Of a stretch of DNA of 64,000 bases, positions 22,551 through 32,695 are shown one piece after another. Within the stretch, counting starts at the first letter, position 1. Each line of letters opens with the position of its first letter. The translations under genes were made by a program, and so were the position numbers. Source of the stretch: Centrapalus pauciflorus. Lineage: Eukaryota; Streptophyta; Magnoliopsida; Asterales; Asteraceae. Location of the stretch: NCBI GenBank assembly GCA_020465985.1, contig JAANYP010000841.1:4281-68280 (forward strand). The letters run 5' to 3'. The notes under the pieces are model-generated. The model saw only the letters and a program-made list of their open reading frames with translations. It was not told where the DNA came from and did no database searches.

Positions 22551-23086
22551 AATTACACAAATGGTCGGTTTGTGGCTTTTTACCCTTTTGGTCCCTCAAA
22601 CTTTTTTTTTGCACGAACATTCCCAAAAACCGAAACCTTTTACCCCTTTGGTCCCTCTCTCAAACGTCCGTCTAAATCTCCGTTTGAGAGTAAGGGTATT
22701 TCTGTATTTTTAGGTGTCCTCTCTATATTAATATATAGACGAAATAATGTTCGTCTTGTTCTTTCAAAGCCGTTGTCGCCTCTCTCTCGCTCTGCTCACT
22801 CTCTGTTGATCGTCTTCCCCAATTTAACAATGGTGATGTGTGGATGTGGTAAGGTAGCAACGATACGAACTTCATGGACTTCCCGTAATCCTGGTCGTAG
22901 GTTCTGGAGCTGTCCTGATGTGGTAAGATATTAGATGTTGTAAGGTTTTGGAGCTTCATGTTATGTATTTTTCATATAATTTTGTTGTTCTATAGGAGTC
23001 AATCTGCAATTTTATTGGATGGGTGGATCCTCCAATGTGTCCTCGTGCAACCGAAATCATTCCTAGTCTTTTGCGAGCAAAGAACA

Positions 23087-23484
23087 TGTGAATTCAGATT
23101 TCTATCAATTCATACAACATAGAACAATTCATATGAACAATTATCAATCCAACACATTATATTGAATGATTAAAGAGAGAAATATTACATTGGTGTTCTT
23201 GGCTTTCTTACAAAGCAATCCTTCTTTTCTCTCTAATTCCAGCCGTATATGTGTATGTAATCTTCGATTCCTCCTTCTATCAACAGTACACAGATACCTC
23301 TTTTTATACTTAATACTCAAGCTTTGAGTATTTACAATCCAACCCCTATACTATTGAGTAATTACAATTATATACAATATAATTGTTTCATCTCTATTAC
23401 TTATTCCCAACATTCTCCCCCTTAGAGATGAACACAATTATTAAAGTAATATTCATTTCAGCTCTACAAATATTGTCCCTAACA
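23087..23484 (-). repeat. 3' LTR of the non-autonomous element
   Basis: It is the near-identical partner of 28139-28537 and ends in TAACA. The polypurine tract AAGGGGGAGAT (minus strand) adjoins it at 23485-23495. Confidence 0.92.
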
Positions 23485-25425
23485 ATCTCCCCCTTAGAGA
23501 TGAAATCAATTTTCTGATAAAAGATCATTTCAGGGACTTTTTCGTGAATATTCTTCTTTTCTCTGATCTCTGAATCTTCTTCTTTTCTTTATTTGTCTCT
23601 CTCTGATCTTCACATCTCTTCTTCTCTGATCTTTTCTTTTCTTGTATTTTCTTGTAAGTACACTCCCCCTTGAATCATGAATAGCTTTTTAATTCTCTCC
23701 CTTGATCAATTCTTTTGATATGATGTAGCAATTGTCTTCAGTTGACTTCAATCTACTCAACTGTTGTCTCTGAACTTTAGCTTTTCTCCCCCTCATAATG
23801 ATCATAAGAATTATGAAAATCATGCAAAATCTTCAGAGACATTAATTCATTGAAGTTTACAGTAGTAGAAATACAACAACAATTACAACTCAGAAATTAT
23901 TACAAATTGATTTTCTCCCCCTTAAACTGACATCTCTCCCCCTATACAAAATAGATTTATCTCACCCCCTCAAAAAGTTCACTCCCCCTCGAATTGATAT
24001 TATATCTTTTTAGAACAAAACAAAGCTTTTCAACTTTGAGGAAAATGAAACACATTCATTTGTGAGAAAATGAGTCCAGGTCCACATAGGATTCCTGTTT
24101 GCACAATAGATAATATCTATGTGACCTACTTTCAGCGCTGGCGTGATATTAACACTGGTAGGATTTCCAAATAGTCATCGTGAAATCCGTTATCATTAAA
24201 GAATCACTCTTATTTGTTCCGGCTTAGTCACTTTGGACTAGCAGATTATAGTCACGCAGACTGTTAGACTCGATGTGTCCTAAAAGTGTATATAATCAGC
24301 TCTAGACACAATGTGCATCAAATGAAGTTGGAGACCGGAGCAACTGTCTTCCTTGTTTCAATATCAATAATATCCAAATGATATATCGATAGAAATGTGT
24401 TATATCTCCGTGATTATTGAAACAGAAATCTTTTGAGAGATAACTGAGTAGTTGGTGGGGTTAAGTGCATGCGTCACTGGGTCCATGACGTCTTTTTCAA
24501 TATCAAGTCGCCTAGGGCTTGATAGATTATTTGGTTTACCCAGCAGACACAATGTAGGATAGGATTATCTTTTCTTCAAATCCTTTCTCAACTCTCAGCT
24601 CTCAGCATTTTTTTTCAACCTAGCTCCCTCCGGCTCACTTTTCAGAATTAAATTCAGTCAGCTTTAAACGAAAAGCATGATCTGATGCACCACCATCGCC
24701 TTTTAATATCCCTCTCATTTACATTTTACCTCTGCTCGACCCTGTCAGTATCCCGTGATAACTGACACTTCTCAACTAATAAACCTAAAAAACCCTCACC
24801 CACACAAACTATAGATGGTTTGCTCCTTGGGTAGGTCTTCCGGATCTGGTTAGACCATAGAAGCGAAATTTATGCCTATCACTCAGATTGGTGCATAATC
24901 GAAGTCAGCAGAAAGATTTTCAGCCTTGAAGCTCAAGAGATATCAGAGAGATTATTTTCAAATAATATGGGAGATATCAGAATGAAATAGAAAATCTGAT
25001 ATATGATATGAAAAGAACCAGACTTTCTTGAAAGAATAAGCATTTGGGAGATAACGGGAGAATCCAGTATAAATTGGAAGAGTTATAACAAAGAGAATCT
25101 CAGAAGAAATGAGATTATGAAAATCAAAGAGATTAGATCAATTAATCTCAATGATATATTCAGAGAATCAAACAAATATTTCTTTTCAGCTCAAAACTTC
25201 TTTTTATGTGTGAATCAAATATTTTCGTGAAAAATCACACAGTTTTTGAAAAAATGTCATCGTCAAAGAATGTCTGAAACTCCCCCTGTAAATAAGCAAA
25301 CACAGGTAGTCAACTCATAGAAATGAAATCAGGAGCAAAAAATTATAAAAATAAAACTCCCTCTAAATCAATGCAGCTTCAGAGTTGAATTCAGGGCAGG
25401 AATTCCAGAAATATTTGTCTTTCAG
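23485..25425 (-). other. Gene-less 1.9-kb interior of the non-autonomous element
   Basis: No ORF of note is present. CCCCCTT/CCCCTC stretches recur at 23485-23990 (several polypurine tracts on the minus strand). Between 24060 and 24560 there are many short inverted repeats, for example TGTTTCAAT with ATTGAAACA (about 24355-24425) and TATCAAG with CTTGATA (24501-24524), which suggests a structured RNA but is not conclusive. Confidence 0.55.
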
Positions 25426-25429
25426 ACTC

Positions 25430-25645
25430 GGGTTCTAATCTGAAGTGATTAGAAGCCATTTGTCGCATAAGCTTGGGTTTCAGTCTGAAGTAACTGAAAA
25501 CCATTGTCTCTGGTTCATTGAAGTCCGGGTTCTAGTCTGAATTTAACTAGAAACCAATTTTGAGTTGAAGCACGGGTCTTGACCTGAAGTAATCAAGAGC
25601 CTATTGAAATGAAGAACGGGTCCTTATCTGGAATGATAAGAAACC
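25430..25645 (-). repeat. Five tandem hairpins with compensating stem changes
   Basis: Hairpins lie at 25430-25457, 25475-25502, 25527-25555, 25574-25601 and 25618-25645, spaced 44-52 bp. Arms on the plus strand are GGGTTCTAATC/GATTAGAAGCC, GGGTTTCAGT/ACTGAAAACC, GGGTTCTAGT/ACTAGAAACC, GGGTCTTGA/TCAAGAGCC and GGGTCCTTATC/GATAAGAAACC. The GGG...CC base and the CTGAAGTA-like loop are constant while the inner stem changes on both sides together. This is what selection on a folded molecule would produce. Confidence 0.85.
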
Positions 25646-26182
25646 TATAACCTGCAAAATTTAAGATGTCTTTGGTATCCAAACAGATTTGGATCCAGAC
25701 TTGTTAGCGCTCTTGGGTACCCATTTCAAAACAGGTTTTGGTACCCACTTGTACTTGGGTTTAGGTACCCATTGCATGTTATAACTATCAGCTTATCTTT
25801 CAAACGCAGAAAACAAATTTCTTTGAGTATGAGAAAATTGAATATCTGAATTTCTAAAGAAACTTGAATTTGAATGATCAGACTTTTGCGAACTCTTCTT
25901 ATTGAAAAACTGTCCGGTTCTTGCCTGTTTCTGATAATACTTGGTATTTTTCTGTGAAAATGAATTCTGATTAGAATGACCAGTATTTTCAGAAACTTTA
26001 AGAAAATTTGACTTCGAAGATTCACCGGTGTAAATCTTGACCGGAAGTTGTTCAACAATTTTATCTTTGCCGCTGTGTATCTTTAACAGATACTTAAGTT
26101 TAAGATCTGAAGAAGAATCAAACTTAGCAGAGTTAGTTAGATTCACTTCACTTTTCAGAAGACAAACCAGAGTGATCAACAT
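25640..26182 (-). pseudogene. Pre-protease gag linker with WVPK repeats, truncated
   Basis: The minus strand reads a Ser/Asn/Lys-rich linker (from about 26182), then, in another frame near 25770-25680, three to four repeats of the type KWVPK, then TAA and TTTTGCAGG. In nearby copia elements the same kind of text directly precedes the protease. Here the protease never follows; the hairpin array takes its place. Confidence 0.65.
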
Positions 26183-26249
26183 TGGATTTTAAACATACTG
26201 AAGAAGGGGTCTTAACCTTTGACTCAGTTGACGAAGTAAACACATGTAA

Positions 26250-26873
26250 TTATTTTGTAAGATGAAGTATCTGATCTTCCAAACTTTTGATAATGACTAA
26301 ATTTGAATTTCTGTCATGATCAAATGATTGGTAATCAGATTTAAAAGATTGTTCTTTGATTAAGAACATTTGTCTTTCATCTTCAAACAATTCAGATTTT
26401 GATTTAAAATCTTGTTCTTTAAGTAAGAACTCATGTCTTTCCTTCTCAATCAAATCTTTAGTTAAAGACAACTCTTGTTGAAGAGCAAAAATTTCTTCAT
26501 TTTTGTTTAAAATACAATTCTGATCAGTTGGTTTTGTCTTACAAAGTGTATCTTCAAGATCCTGAACTTTCTTGTAAAGATCAGATCTTTCAGGCAAAAG
26601 ATATTTCAGTTGAGTTGCATTCTGAAAATTTTCTTGTTTCAGCTCATCAAGTTCTTTAAGTAATTCAGATATTTTCAATTGATGAGCACAACTCTCAGAG
26701 TTTTGTTTTTCTTTTAAGCTTTGAATTTCTTCATTCAGTATTTGTACGTCACGTAACGCCAAATGTTTATCAGTATTTAACTGAATGAGAATGTCGTAAT
26801 TGTTCTTACGAATCTTTTCAGATTCAGTAAGTTTGAAAATCAGCTCAGACTTTGACAATTGTTCAAATTCCAT
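26250..26873 (-). CDS. Coiled-coil gag-region protein of the non-autonomous element
   Basis: The 207-residue ORF begins MEFEQLSKSELIFKL and is nearly all charged heptad-like sequence (LNEEIQSLKEKQNSES, LLKELDELKQEN, LEDTLCKTK) with a repeated FLLKEQDFKS / FLIKEQSFKS unit in its second half. It resembles the coiled-coil section between the capsid and protease in copia B (32696 on) and E (55770-56200). The capsid and zinc-knuckle parts are missing. It may help assembly into particles made by a helper element; that is inference. The ORF is intact, fitting the young age of the insertion. Confidence 0.75.
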   Translation of the reverse strand: MEFEQLSKSELIFKLTESEKIRKNNYDILIQLNTDKHLALRDVQILNEEIQSLKEKQNSESCAHQLKISELLKELDELKQENFQNATQLKYLLPERSDLYKKVQDLEDTLCKTKPTDQNCILNKNEEIFALQQELSLTKDLIEKERHEFLLKEQDFKSKSELFEDERQMFLIKEQSFKSDYQSFDHDRNSNLVIIKSLEDQILHLTK

Positions 26874-27206
26874 TATGAATTGCAGAAAAATAAACTTCCA
26901 AGATCTTTTATGGACTTATGAAAATTTGAATGAATCTTGATTGAATAAAACTGAATCTTGAATGATTAATTTGTTAAAAATCAGCTCTGATTTGACTTTT
27001 TGACGTTGAAATTTTAGATTTTCTGCAGAAAAATGCCCATAACTTTTTTCTGGAGTGGAATTGGGCCTCGAAAATTTACCGAACCGGCTACGCCTGTTCT
27101 AGAAATGTAGAGCTCTTTTCAAGCTTCGATTTGGCGTATGGTAGGCCTTCTAACGATGTTCCAGTCAAAAGTTATGACCAATTAAAGCAGAATAGGTCAT
27201 ATAGTC

Positions 27207-27690
27207 AAACTCGAATGATAAAAGAATGAAACTCGAATGATATGAGATGAAACTCGAATTATTAAGGTTGAAACTCGATCAAAGAAAGATGAAACTCGAA
27301 CTATAAATGATCAAACTCGAATGATGAATTATCAAACTCGAATGATATGATATGCAACTCGAATGAATTTATGTTAAACTCGAATGAAATGGAATGAAAC
27401 TCGATCAATTAAGCTTGAAACTCGATCAATTAAGCTTGAAACTCGATCAATTAAACATGAAACTCGAATGATTAAGGCTTAAAACTCGAATCATAAGGCA
27501 TGAAACTCGATGAATGTATAATCAATCTCGATACACAGTGAATCAAACTCGAAATAAGCATATATCAAACTCGATCAATTAAGAAATAAACTCGATCATT
27601 TAAGGATAAAACTCGAATAAAGCATACATAAAACTCGAATGAAACACAAACAAACTCGAATAACAACTTGATCAAACTCGATTAAAACAA
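27207..27690 (-). repeat. Array of 23 units of about 21 bp with core AAACTCGA
   Basis: Units of 20-22 bp each begin AAACTCGA (TCGAGTTT on the minus strand); units 10 and 11 are identical and most others vary outside the core. It lies in the untranslated leader between the primer site and the coiled-coil ORF. Confidence 0.9.
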
Positions 27691-28123
27691 GGAATTCAGT
27701 GTAGCCCGAGTTTGAACAGGAACTGATCAAAATCAAGTTCAAAATGACAATTTTCAACAAAAATTCACGAATTGATTTCAGATTGAAATCGAACCTGCGG
27801 TTTTCACATACAAACACTTTTTGAAAAACAACTTTGGCCAATTTCAGATTAAAATCCAAAAATCAATCAAAAACCTCAAGAACACACACTTTTTCAAAAA
27901 TTCAGTAAAATCCAAATTAAATCTGGTGTGTTTGGAATTAAAATCTGATGTTCATCACAATAGATTCGACTTTAAATGCTCCACCTTCGTTCCAATTTTC
28001 AGAACATTTCATCCACAAAATCAAAATCCAAAATTGATTTTCTGATTTTGAAAAAAAATTGATGTAACAGTGTTCGAAAAATCAAATTTCAAATTCAAAA
28101 TTCAATCAATTTCAGCCATATTA

Positions 28124-28138
28124 GGCTCTGATACCAAT
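28124..28138 (-). other. tRNA-Met primer binding site
   Basis: The minus strand reads TGGTATCAGAGCC two bases inside the 5' LTR. The following bases, TAA, are also shared with copia E. Confidence 0.88.
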
Positions 28139-28537
28139 TGTGAATTCAGATTTCTATCAATTCATACAACATAGAACAATTCATATGAACAATTATCAAT
28201 CCAACACATTATATTGAATGATTAAAGAGAGAAATATTACATTGGTGTTCTTGGCTTTCTTACAAAGCAATCCTTCTTTTCTCTCTAATTCCAGCCGTAT
28301 ATGTGTATGTAATCTTCGATTCCTCCTTCTATCAACAGTACACATATACCTCTTTTTATACTTAATACTCAAGCTTTGGGTATTTACAATCCAACCCCTA
28401 TACTATTGAGTAATTACAATTATATACAATATAATTGTTTCATCTCTATTACTTATTCCCAACATTCTCCCCCTTAGAGATGAACACAATTATTAAAAGT
28501 AATATTCATTTCAGCTCTACAAATATTGTCCCTAACA
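28139..28537 (-). repeat. 5' LTR of the non-autonomous element
   Basis: The 399-bp LTR has TG...CA ends, with TATAAAAAGA on the minus strand at 28360-28351 as the likely TATA box. GAACA follows it as the target duplication. Confidence 0.92.
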
Positions 28538-29089
28538 GAACAGTGTTGAAGTCCTGTGGTTTCAAGCTGAAAGAGAAGTTGCAAAGCTGAAGATGTGGTT
28601 GGTTGTTAGTTGGATTGCATTTTCCATTTATGTAGCTCTGATGTAAGTAAAAAGGTTGATGTCTTTTATGTAGATGTCAGGCGTGTATGTTGGGACTTTT
28701 TGTAGCTGTAATGACTTATTTTGATGTAATGGTCCCTGTTTTGATGTAATTAGTAGTGGTGATGGTTTCTTTTGAGGTTGTAATTCTCTCTGTTATGAAG
28801 AAATGAATGAAAAAATTATCCTTTTACATGTTATTTGTTCACTTGTAAATCTGGTTTCATTTGTAGCATTGGTTTAAAAGTAGCATTGGTTCAAATAAAG
28901 TGACACCAAACAAACAACATAAGTCTCATAAACATTAAAATCCATAACATACATACTATGATAAATCACCACCAAACAAAATAAGTCTCAAATCATTACC
29001 AGTTATTACACAATAGATAGTAATTCAAACAGTGTCTCAAATTAAAACATCATAAAACATTTGATTGCAGCTCCTATCCCTTCCATGGC

Positions 29090-30142
29090 TTACTGACTTG
29101 CACCTTGTTGTCTCTGCCTTTGATTGCATGGTTGTTGACCTTTGCATGTCCTGGAATTGTGCCCTTTCTTATTACATTTGTTGCATGTTACTGTCTTCAA
29201 TGCTCTTGAAAGCTTCCCTCCCTTAACCATGTGAGTAGCATTCTCCTGATTCTCTCCCTCTTCAGTTGCTTTCTTTCTTTTCTTGGTTGGTCTTCCCACT
29301 TGCTTGTGATGTTTTGGTGGAACAAGAGTTGTTGGACATGGACACTTAGGCCACATGCTGCTCCCTTTTATAGGATTAATCTTGAATGAGTAAACTTTTT
29401 TCCATGTTTCAAGCCTGTAAACCTTATGAACCCATGTTTCAGGTAAGTCAACATCTTGTCCATTAACAGCCATATTCCACATTGTTGCTACAGCATGTTT
29501 ACATGGAATACCGGTGATTTCCCACTTCCTACAACTGCAAACTCTTTCTTTTACATCCACAACACATTGATCTTGCCAAGGTCCACTAACTTGAAATTTA
29601 TCATCACCATTCCACAATACATTATACTCTCTAGCATCATTCTTGATGCTTTCAAAAAGTTTTGTTGCACTAGGTGTTAGTGGACCTTCAGATTTGTCAA
29701 TCACTTTCTGAACATTAACTAACCTCTTCATCAAGTACTCTCTAATGAACTCCAAGGCAGTTATAATGGGCTTGTCCCTACCATGTACTAACTTACTATT
29801 AAAAACCTCACACAAGTTGTTGAGCAACATATTTGAATGAGCTCTACCTAATTATTTTAAAAGTAACTAAAGATTATTAAATAATTATGAAGCAATAAAG
29901 AAATATGCAATTCAATAAATATCATGTTACCTGTAAAATGAGATCTAGTCCAGTGTTGTGGTGGGATTTTATTCAACCACTCATGAGCATCTTTGTTAAA
30001 CAACTTGAGATCATTCATGGACTTATGGAATTCATGAATTGTACAAGCAGTTGCACACCTCCATATCAGATCCTTGTAAGCTCTACCTTTCCATGTCTTT
30101 TTCATATTCTCATGAATGTGCCTTAAGCAAAACCTGTGTTCA
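29090..30142 (-). pseudogene. MULE (MuDR-type) transposase, C-terminal part
   Basis: Mutator transposases cut and paste MULE DNA. On the minus strand the visible part begins at the copia LTR with HRFCLRHIHENMKK, runs to HFTG, has an 83-nt intron (29930-29848, GTAACA...AATTAG), and continues GRAHSNMLLNNLCEVFNS. Then follow a SWIM zinc finger CSCRKWEITGIPCKHAVA (about residues 95-115 of exon 2), a basic region, and a CCHC knuckle CNKCNKKGHNSRTC near the C-terminus, ending at TAA 29092-29090. The N-terminal half with most of the catalytic DDE core was cut off by the copia LTR at 30143. It faces the GRF gene with 443 bp between stop codons. Confidence 0.88.
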
Positions 30143-31262
30143 TGTTAGGCACAAAAAGGCCTCAGTCAAACCTGTTCTACATCTGAGGGGGAGATTGATA
30201 ATCAAACCTGTTGATGCATTTGAAGGTTGAATTTAAGGCCTGTTATATGCCTTATTGAAGCCTGAAAATGATTTGCAATATTAGTCATAAGCTGTTCTAT
30301 GTGTTGCATATGTTGCAACTAAGACAGTTTGTCCAAGCTGCTCTGTCTACTGAACAGGCTGGACATAAACTGTCTACGCTACTCTACACTGGTGAGCAGC
30401 TTGGGCACTTTTAAAGTGTTCTGTTCTTTGTGAACAGAACCTGTTCTTTGTGAACAGGCTAAACACTTTATGGAATACGTTTCCAAGTCATCATGTATTG
30501 TTTTTTACTACAAGATCAGTTTACAAAGTCGAAGACAAAGTGGAAAACAGAACTGCTCAGCCTGCCTAAGCTGTTCTGTTACATGAAGATAAAAGGTTAT
30601 TTGAAAGAGGGTGACAGACCTTTTTCTTATATCAAAATAGGCCTTTACAAGGAAGAAAGACACAAAGTTGACCTTCCTAAATTAGTTAAAGGCAATACAA
30701 CAGTAGACAAAGTAAAAAGATAAAAGTTCTGCACATGTGAAGACAAGTCTGCTTTTCAGAAAAGTGCAGAAAAGGTTATGTTGTCTTTTCAACAAGACTT
30801 CTCCTTTTCATTCCGTCCAATGAAGATGTTTCTCTTAGATCCTCTGACTAAGTATAAAAGGAAGCTTCTAAGGACAGAAAGAGTGTGAAGAAAAGCTAAG
30901 TGCTGAAATCAAGAGTGAACGTGCAAGTGTGATTTTCATGCATGCAAGCCTTTTGTGTAAATCAGTATCTGTGTGTCTAAGCTGTTTTACATAAGCTGTT
31001 CCCTTAAGTCTTGTAAACACAGTGAGTGCTTCTTTGTGAGTGTATTCATTGTATTCTAGTTTGAGTTTGTCTTAGACTAGTAAACATACTGTTGTATCTG
31101 TCATCTCAGCTTGAACTATTCCGCATTCAGCTTGTTTGTAATTAACAAATTGTTGATAATACATACAAACATTGAGAAAACAATGTGTAGTTTTTAAATA
31201 GCTGTATTCACCCCCCTCTACAGCTTAAAGCTATATTCTTTGGGAACCTCTCAGGACCTACA
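30143..31262 (+). repeat. Copia B left LTR (1120 bp)
   Basis: It starts TGTTAGGCACAAAAAGG and ends GACCTACA. TATAAAAG lies at 30853-30860 and the double CTGTTC/GAACAG hairpin at 30421-30456, as in copia A. Confidence 0.92.
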
Positions 31263-31264
31263 AC

Positions 31265-31276
31265 TGGTATCAAAGC
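31265..31276 (+). other. tRNA-Met primer binding site of copia B
   Basis: TGGTATCAAAGC follows the LTR after two bases. It differs by one base from the usual TGGTATCAGAGC. Confidence 0.85.
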
Positions 31277-31323
31277 AGTTTAGAGTGTGTGTCATTCTAG
31301 ATCTCTCATTCTCCCAAGTTTCC

Positions 31324-32694
31324 ATGGACAACAGTGCTTCAAATTCTTCTTACTATGACAATGGCTCTATGGGCAAACCTCCAAAATTTAATCATCAAAA
31401 CTTCTCTGGTTGGAAGTGCAGAATGATGCTCTATTTAGAGAATCTGGATGTGCAACTACCAGAGATAGTGATGGAGGGTCCCTATGTGCCAACCTCTGTT
31501 ACTACAATAACTCCAGCGGTTGAAGGAGCTGCTCCTGAAATCAGGACCTTTGAGAAAGCTAAAGCTCAATGGTCTGATGAAGACAAGAGACTTGTGGCTC
31601 TGGATGCAAAGGCCAGGAACAACCTGGTCATTTCTCTTCCTGATGATGTGTTCAAACAGGTTGAGAAAATGAAGACAGCAAAAGAGATGTGGGATACTTT
31701 GTGTACCGTCTATGATGGACCCACAATCACACTGGACAACAGGATCAACAATCTTGTTAGACAGTATGAACTCTTCTTTGCTAAACCAAAGGAGACTCTC
31801 ACTGAAACCTACACTAGGTTTACTGCTCTAGTGAATGATCTCAAGGCTGTTGGGATCACTAAGGATAGTCTTACCCTGGTGAATAAATTTCTGGACATTC
31901 TACCTGAAGAGTGGAATTACTTCTCAACAATTCTAAGGAACTCAGGTACTATCAGAAGTATGGATCTGGTCAATCTGTATGGATCCTTACTGAATGATGA
32001 ACAGTCAAGGCAACAAAAGAGAAATGCCTTGGAAATGTCCAAAAGAGGTACAACCTTTGTGGCTAATGTGAGACAGCCTGTAAATCAGTTGAGTGATGTG
32101 TTCACTCAACCTGATCAACAGGATGATGACAAGGAGGAGGTGTCAGATGAAGAAGATACTGTAGATCTTGCTGAACAAGATGATGAGCAAATGATAGCTA
32201 TGCTTGTCAAAAGGTTCAACAAGAAAAGGTTTGGAAGAAACATGCTGCAAAGAAGTTCAGGTGCTGGCAAAAAGAAGGCATTTGATAAAACCAAGGCTGA
32301 GTGTTTCAAATGTGGCAAAACTGGGCATATAGCTGCTGACTGTGTGTCAAAAGCTGTTGGTCAGTCATCCAAACCATACAAGACAAACAAGGATGATGGT
32401 TATTGGGTTAAGTACCTTATGGCCATGGCTAAGCTGAGGAAGTTGGAAAACTCAGTGGGTTCCAACCGCCAAAAGGGACTTATGGCAGAGACTTGTTATT
32501 GGGAGGAATCTGATTCATCGTCTGATGAAGAAGACAATCAATGTCTGATGGCCAACACTAATGTCCCATCAACAAGCAGTTTCAAACAGGATATGGCTGA
32601 AGCTGAAGCTTTCAGCAGCTTAGAGAACTGGAATCCTACTATGATGTATAAGGTACAAAATTTTATGGCTTACAGTTCTGAAGAAAAAAGTTAA
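31324..32694 (+). CDS. Copia B gag (capsid with zinc knuckle)
   Basis: The capsid protein starts at ATG 31324 (MDNSASNSSYYDNGS); the frame is open 84 bp further upstream but without a Met, and the upstream part overlaps the primer site. The 456 residues include the copia gag core (FSGWKCRMMLYLENLD, EMWDTLCTVYDG, LTETYTRFTALVNDLK) and a CCHC knuckle CFKCGKTGHIAADC at about residues 326-339. It stops at TAA 32692-32694, just after an A-rich run AAAAAAG, and the next ORF starts in the +1 frame 1 nt later. No damage is seen. Confidence 0.92.
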   Translation: MDNSASNSSYYDNGSMGKPPKFNHQNFSGWKCRMMLYLENLDVQLPEIVMEGPYVPTSVTTITPAVEGAAPEIRTFEKAKAQWSDEDKRLVALDAKARNNLVISLPDDVFKQVEKMKTAKEMWDTLCTVYDGPTITLDNRINNLVRQYELFFAKPKETLTETYTRFTALVNDLKAVGITKDSLTLVNKFLDILPEEWNYFSTILRNSGTIRSMDLVNLYGSLLNDEQSRQQKRNALEMSKRGTTFVANVRQPVNQLSDVFTQPDQQDDDKEEVSDEEDTVDLAEQDDEQMIAMLVKRFNKKRFGRNMLQRSSGAGKKKAFDKTKAECFKCGKTGHIAADCVSKAVGQSSKPYKTNKDDGYWVKYLMAMAKLRKLENSVGSNRQKGLMAETCYWEESDSSSDEEDNQCLMANTNVPSTSSFKQDMAEAEAFSSLENWNPTMMYKVQNFMAYSSEEKS

Positions 32695-32695
32695 A

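Larger units (their letters stand above)
23087..28537 (-). mobile_element. Young non-autonomous LTR retrotransposon (5451 bp)
   Basis: Two LTRs (23087-23484 and 28139-28537) differ at about three positions and are flanked by GAACA (23082-23086, 28538-28542). On the minus strand: 5' LTR, tRNA-Met primer site, a 21-bp-period array, a coiled-coil ORF, a Lys/Trp/Val/Pro repeat piece, five tandem hairpins, about 1.9 kb without genes, a polypurine tract and the 3' LTR. There is no protease, integrase, RT or RNase H. The coiled-coil part and pre-protease piece resemble the gag-to-pol region of the copia elements nearby, so it probably derives from a sirevirus-like parent that supplies its enzymes. 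Confidence 0.9.
22830..28646 (+). pseudogene. GRF-type zinc finger gene, split by an LTR element
   Basis: GRF zinc fingers bind nucleic acid. Exon 1 (22830-22922) reads MVMCGCG...RTSWTSRNPGRRFWSCP and ends at GTAAGA; exon 2 starts at 22996 after TTCTATAG and reads CNFIGWVDPPMC and EIIPSLLRAKN, supplying the conserved Cys, Trp and Arg positions. It is interrupted at 23086 by a 5.45-kb LTR element with duplication GAACA; coding resumes at 28543 and ends with a hydrophobic C-terminal stretch (WLVVSWIAFSIYVAL) at TAA 28644-28646. Removing the insertion and one duplication copy leaves the frame open, so the gene was intact until recently. Its place opposite a MULE transposase suggests it is an accessory gene of the transposon, not a host gene. 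Confidence 0.8.
22550..30142. mobile_element. MuDR-like element remnant (right end lost)
   Basis: A GTCCCT-rich terminal region (about 22550-22720, with CACAAATGGTC near the start) precedes a GRF zinc-finger gene on the plus strand, and a MULE transposase gene faces it on the minus strand. The convergent two-gene layout resembles maize MuDR. The right end, including the transposase N-terminus and the second TIR, is cut by a copia LTR at 30143. The element is also split by an LTR element at 23087-28537. Since only one end is visible, the limits are approximate. Confidence 0.6.

Noticed and set aside
27207..27690. Regular 21-bp repeats resembling a CRISPR array
   Set aside because: The constant core is only 8 bp, 'spacers' of 13 bp share sequence with each other, and it lies inside a plant LTR element. 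It is a minisatellite.
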